64,000 bases of DNA from assembly GCA_047967505.1 (NCBI GenBank), contig CM106539.1, one strand, 5' to 3'. Below the pieces are notes generated by a model. That model searched no databases, was not told the DNA's origin, and saw only the letters and a list, made by a program, of their open reading frames with translations. Made by a program: the position numbers and the translations under genes. Shown piece by piece: positions 63,101 through 64,000 of this stretch; position 1 is the first letter of the stretch; the number at the start of each line of letters is the position of its first letter. This stretch comes from Dipteris shenzhenensis (Eukaryota; Polypodiophyta; Polypodiopsida; Gleicheniales).

Positions 63101-64000
63101 GCCCAAGATGTAAGTTGTGTGGCTCTCTCACAAAGTCCGGCCACTGATTATCTATGTGCTTCCAAGCTGCACAATCTACCGGAATCCTCAATGTGTGATC
63201 AGTGGACCGATGAGATGCATGCCATGTCATCAACTCCGCTATGGATTTGCATCGAAACATGTGTTGTATTCTTGCAATGATGGGAAAGTGTCTTAAGACC
63301 TTTACCGGTATCCGCTCACCCTGCAAGTCATCTCTATATCGTTGTTCCCCACACTTTGGACAACTAGCCAAATCTCCATGCTCACGACGAAAGAGAATAC
63401 AATCATTACGGCAAGCATGGATGGTATCATAATCCATACCCACCATTGTTAGCATCTTTTTCGCTTCATCTCTTGATGCGGGTATGGTATTTGGTGCAGG
63501 CAACATCTTCTGGAGCAACCTATGACAAAGACACTATCCAAATGATGATTCTCAAAACAGACAATATCCAAATAATGAGTCAAATTAATGCAAGGGCTAA
63601 CCTCATTAAGGCCGAGACACTTGTATCCGACCACCCATACTGTACTTGTAGATTCAAGATTGAGAGACAAGCACATAGTTTAGACATCCTAGCACCCTCA
63701 TACAATTGTGTTGATTGCAACTCTCACATTTTGACCTCAGACTCAGACATCACATGTACGTGGGATGTAGTGCCCCTAAAAATGGAATCCATCATGTCGA
63801 CCATACCCTCGTCGTCATCCGGGAGACTATAGTCTTGTTGAAAGTGAGAAGGTATATGTGTACCCTCATCACCCTCCTCATCCTGTCATAAGCTCATTCG
63901 TGTAAATATAAGATCTTCTATTTCCTGGTATACAATAAGATTGCGAACTTAAATAGCTTTGACTTACCGATGATCCATCAACATGTGCAACACCAACGGG
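60132..64000 (-). pseudogene. TNP2-type transposase of element C, frameshifted, 5' end outside window
   Basis: The exon order and domains match element A. An exon-1 fragment lies at 63966-64000, an acidic exon at about 63880-63602, and TNP2/Transposase_21 at about 63518-62070. A small exon lies near 61950-61895, DUF4218 type at about 61760-61110, DUF4216 type at 61046-60660, and the acidic tail at 60560-60132. One T is missing near 62960 compared with element A (TACTTCC against TACTTTCC), which shifts the frame in the middle of the TNP2 domain. The intron that holds copia in A is short here (about 62069-61960). Confidence 0.85.

Larger units (their letters stand above)
59751..64000. mobile_element. 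CACTA element 'C', left part, cut by window end
   Basis: It starts CACAACTACACACGCATG and is nearly identical to element A from its left end onward (39479 to about 49260, minus the copia insertion). The right end and target duplication lie outside the window; the three preceding bases are TCA. Confidence 0.88.

Overview
This is a nuclear stretch of a land-plant genome with large, repeat-rich intergenic space. The evidence is plant-type CACTA (En/Spm), Helitron, Ty1/copia and Ty3/gypsy elements, plus one multi-exon host gene of the plant AVT1 amino acid transporter type. A fern or another large-genome plant is possible, but the species cannot be read from the sequence.

Layout. 1-4742: non-coding, purine-rich DNA with microsatellites and a 247-bp MITE (3007-3253) flanked by a perfect 8-bp duplication. 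4757-10655: decayed Ty3/gypsy element on the minus strand, with two RNase H regions in pol. 11092-18982: complete but inactivated CACTA element 'B' (termini CACAAC..., TSD TAA), with divergent transposase (minus) and TnpA-like (plus) genes. 20481-25560: decayed Helitron RepHel gene on the minus strand. 26262-28720: nested segmental duplications. 28979-33278: the only recognised host gene, a 12-exon AVT1-type transporter whose 541-codon frame needs a U12-type AT-AC intron. 33279-39475: non-coding DNA with a TA/CA microsatellite and a degenerate minisatellite.

39479-57330 is a second complete CACTA element 'A' (termini CACTAC..., TSD AGA). It carries later insertions: a copia element with identical LTRs inside a transposase intron (41781-47271), a second copy of the 247-bp MITE inside transposase exon 1 (49276-49522), a MULE-like element (50623-51641), and a palindromic satellite inside intron 1 of the TnpA-like gene. 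A related satellite in the opposite orientation lies at 57565-59570. From 59751 to the window end is the 5' part of element 'C', nearly identical to A and without the copia insertion, so it serves as the empty site.

How the parts relate. In both A and B the two CACTA genes diverge from a central cluster of the same palindromic motif that sits beneath both ends. The motif differs between the elements: GTCGCTATATAGCGAC in A and C, CGTCTATAGACG-like in B. This three-cluster design suggests that a TnpA-like protein could bind both the ends and the shared promoter. Nearly every coding element here is broken by nonsense changes of the C-to-T (or G-to-A) type or by small indels. The AVT1 gene appears intact.
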